In this document: positions 5,230 to 5,520 of the stretch, one piece after another
Layout of the letters: every line of letters starts with the position of its first letter
Numbering within the stretch: position 1 is the first letter of the stretch
Assembly (NCBI GenBank): GCA_016210785.1
Contig: JACQTN010000425.1
Span: forward strand, 1-5,520
Direction of reading: 5' to 3'
Origin: Armatimonadota bacterium
Lineage (GTDB): Bacteria > Sysuimicrobiota > Sysuimicrobiia > Sysuimicrobiales > JACQTN01
DNA: 5,520 nucleotides
The notes under the pieces: model-generated
What the model saw: the letters and a program-made list of their open reading frames with translations, nothing else
Databases searched by the model: none
What the model was told of the DNA's origin: nothing
Made by a program: the position numbers and the translations under genes

Positions 5230-5256
5230 TTATCGGCGCATCCGGCGAAAACCTTA
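5230..5256 (-). promoter_or_regulatory. Sigma-28 (FliA/SigD) type promoter for the peptide locus
   Basis: On the minus strand TAAGGTTT (5249-5256) is followed after exactly 11 nt by GCCGATAA (5230-5237). The flagellar sigma factor consensus is TAAAGTTT, N11, GCCGATAA, so this is 7/8 at -35, exact spacing and 8/8 at -10. Transcription would start near 5222-5225, giving a leader of about 140 nt before riboswitch C. It is the only good promoter I see upstream of the cluster and would place it in the motility or late flagellar regulon. Confidence 0.72.
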
Positions 5257-5520
5257 GGCCCGTCCTGCCGTCCGCGCCGGTTTCGCTTCCCGGGCCTTTG
5301 CCGTACCATGAGATTATCGGCACGCGGCGGGATTCATAAAGGGAGGAGCACCTGAAATCCAGGAAGGACGGGGGTTTGAGCGGAGGGAACGCGGACGGGT
5401 CGCGCTCACCCGCCTCGCGACGCCCTGGGCCGGGAGCGGAGTACGGAGGCTTGGCAGGACGTCCCGGGAAAGTCATGCCGCCATTCATGCGCAGGACCGG
5501 CTTCCCACGATGTGTCGGTA
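5257..5520. other. Upstream region without a supported gene
   Basis: A second perfect GCCGATAA lies on the minus strand at 5314-5321, 84 bp upstream of the first, but its -35 (TTTATGAA at 5333-5340) is poor, so it is at best a weak second sigma-28 site. On the plus strand GGGAGGAG (5341-5348) precedes a frame open from a CTG at 5352 to the window end (56 codons), with a TTG and two ATGs further in. It could be the start of a divergent gene, but the predicted peptide is compositionally unconvincing. Confidence 0.3.

Noticed and set aside
4863..5309. Longer version of the 51-aa peptide starting at 5309
   Set aside because: The extension would translate riboswitch C and the promoter. The signal peptide begins at the ATG at 4862 behind an AGGAGGG.
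5219..5488. 89-codon minus-strand open frame upstream of the peptide genes
   Set aside because: It spans the sigma-28 promoter sites, has no good SD, and shows Pro/Gly/Arg-rich composition without recognisable features.
5352..5520. Divergent plus-strand gene running off the window
   Set aside because: GGGAGGAG is present, but the best-placed start is CTG and the peptide is compositionally weak. Flanking sequence would decide.
1..5520. Insertion sequences, tRNA or rRNA genes
   Set aside because: I saw no transposase-like frame, terminal inverted repeats, tRNA fold or rRNA-like stretch.

Overview
The window is a high-GC, compact bacterial locus in which every supported gene lies on the minus strand, so transcription runs from high to low coordinates. 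Strong purine-rich Shine-Dalgarno (SD) sites, cyclic-di-GMP (c-di-GMP) enzymes, c-di-GMP-I riboswitches and a flagellar-type sigma-28 promoter together suggest a flagellated bacterium. A high-GC Bacillota lineage would fit, but the taxon cannot be fixed from this sequence.

Layout in transcription order. Positions 5520 to about 5257 hold no gene I can support. A near-consensus sigma-28 (FliA/SigD) promoter sits at 5230-5256. Three modules of the same design follow. Each is a c-di-GMP-I (GEMM-I) riboswitch, a pyrimidine tract complementary to the following SD, and a small Sec-secreted peptide gene carrying the motif GFEGGD: riboswitch C plus a 51-aa peptide (4707-4862), riboswitch B plus an 85-aa peptide (4228-4485), and riboswitch A plus a 136-aa precursor with three GFEGGD copies on a 42-residue period (3586-3996). 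The locus continues with a membrane HD-GYP phosphodiesterase (2137-3531), a membrane-anchored degenerate GGDEF protein (1374-2021), and a CBS-CBS-GGDEF cyclase (49-1377) that overlaps the preceding gene by ATGA. A 12-bp hairpin at 9-37 closes the locus.

How it may work (inference): the three downstream proteins make, degrade and possibly bind c-di-GMP, while the three upstream RNAs read c-di-GMP and set translation of exported peptides. The two GGDEF proteins look complementary: one keeps the catalytic GGDEF but has lost the RxxD inhibitory site, and the other has lost GGDEF but keeps RxxD. The sigma-28 promoter would tie the locus to the motility programme. The GFEGGD secreted peptide family, coupled to c-di-GMP sensing RNA and c-di-GMP enzymes, is the candidate undescribed system. 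I do not recognise the peptides and assign them no function.
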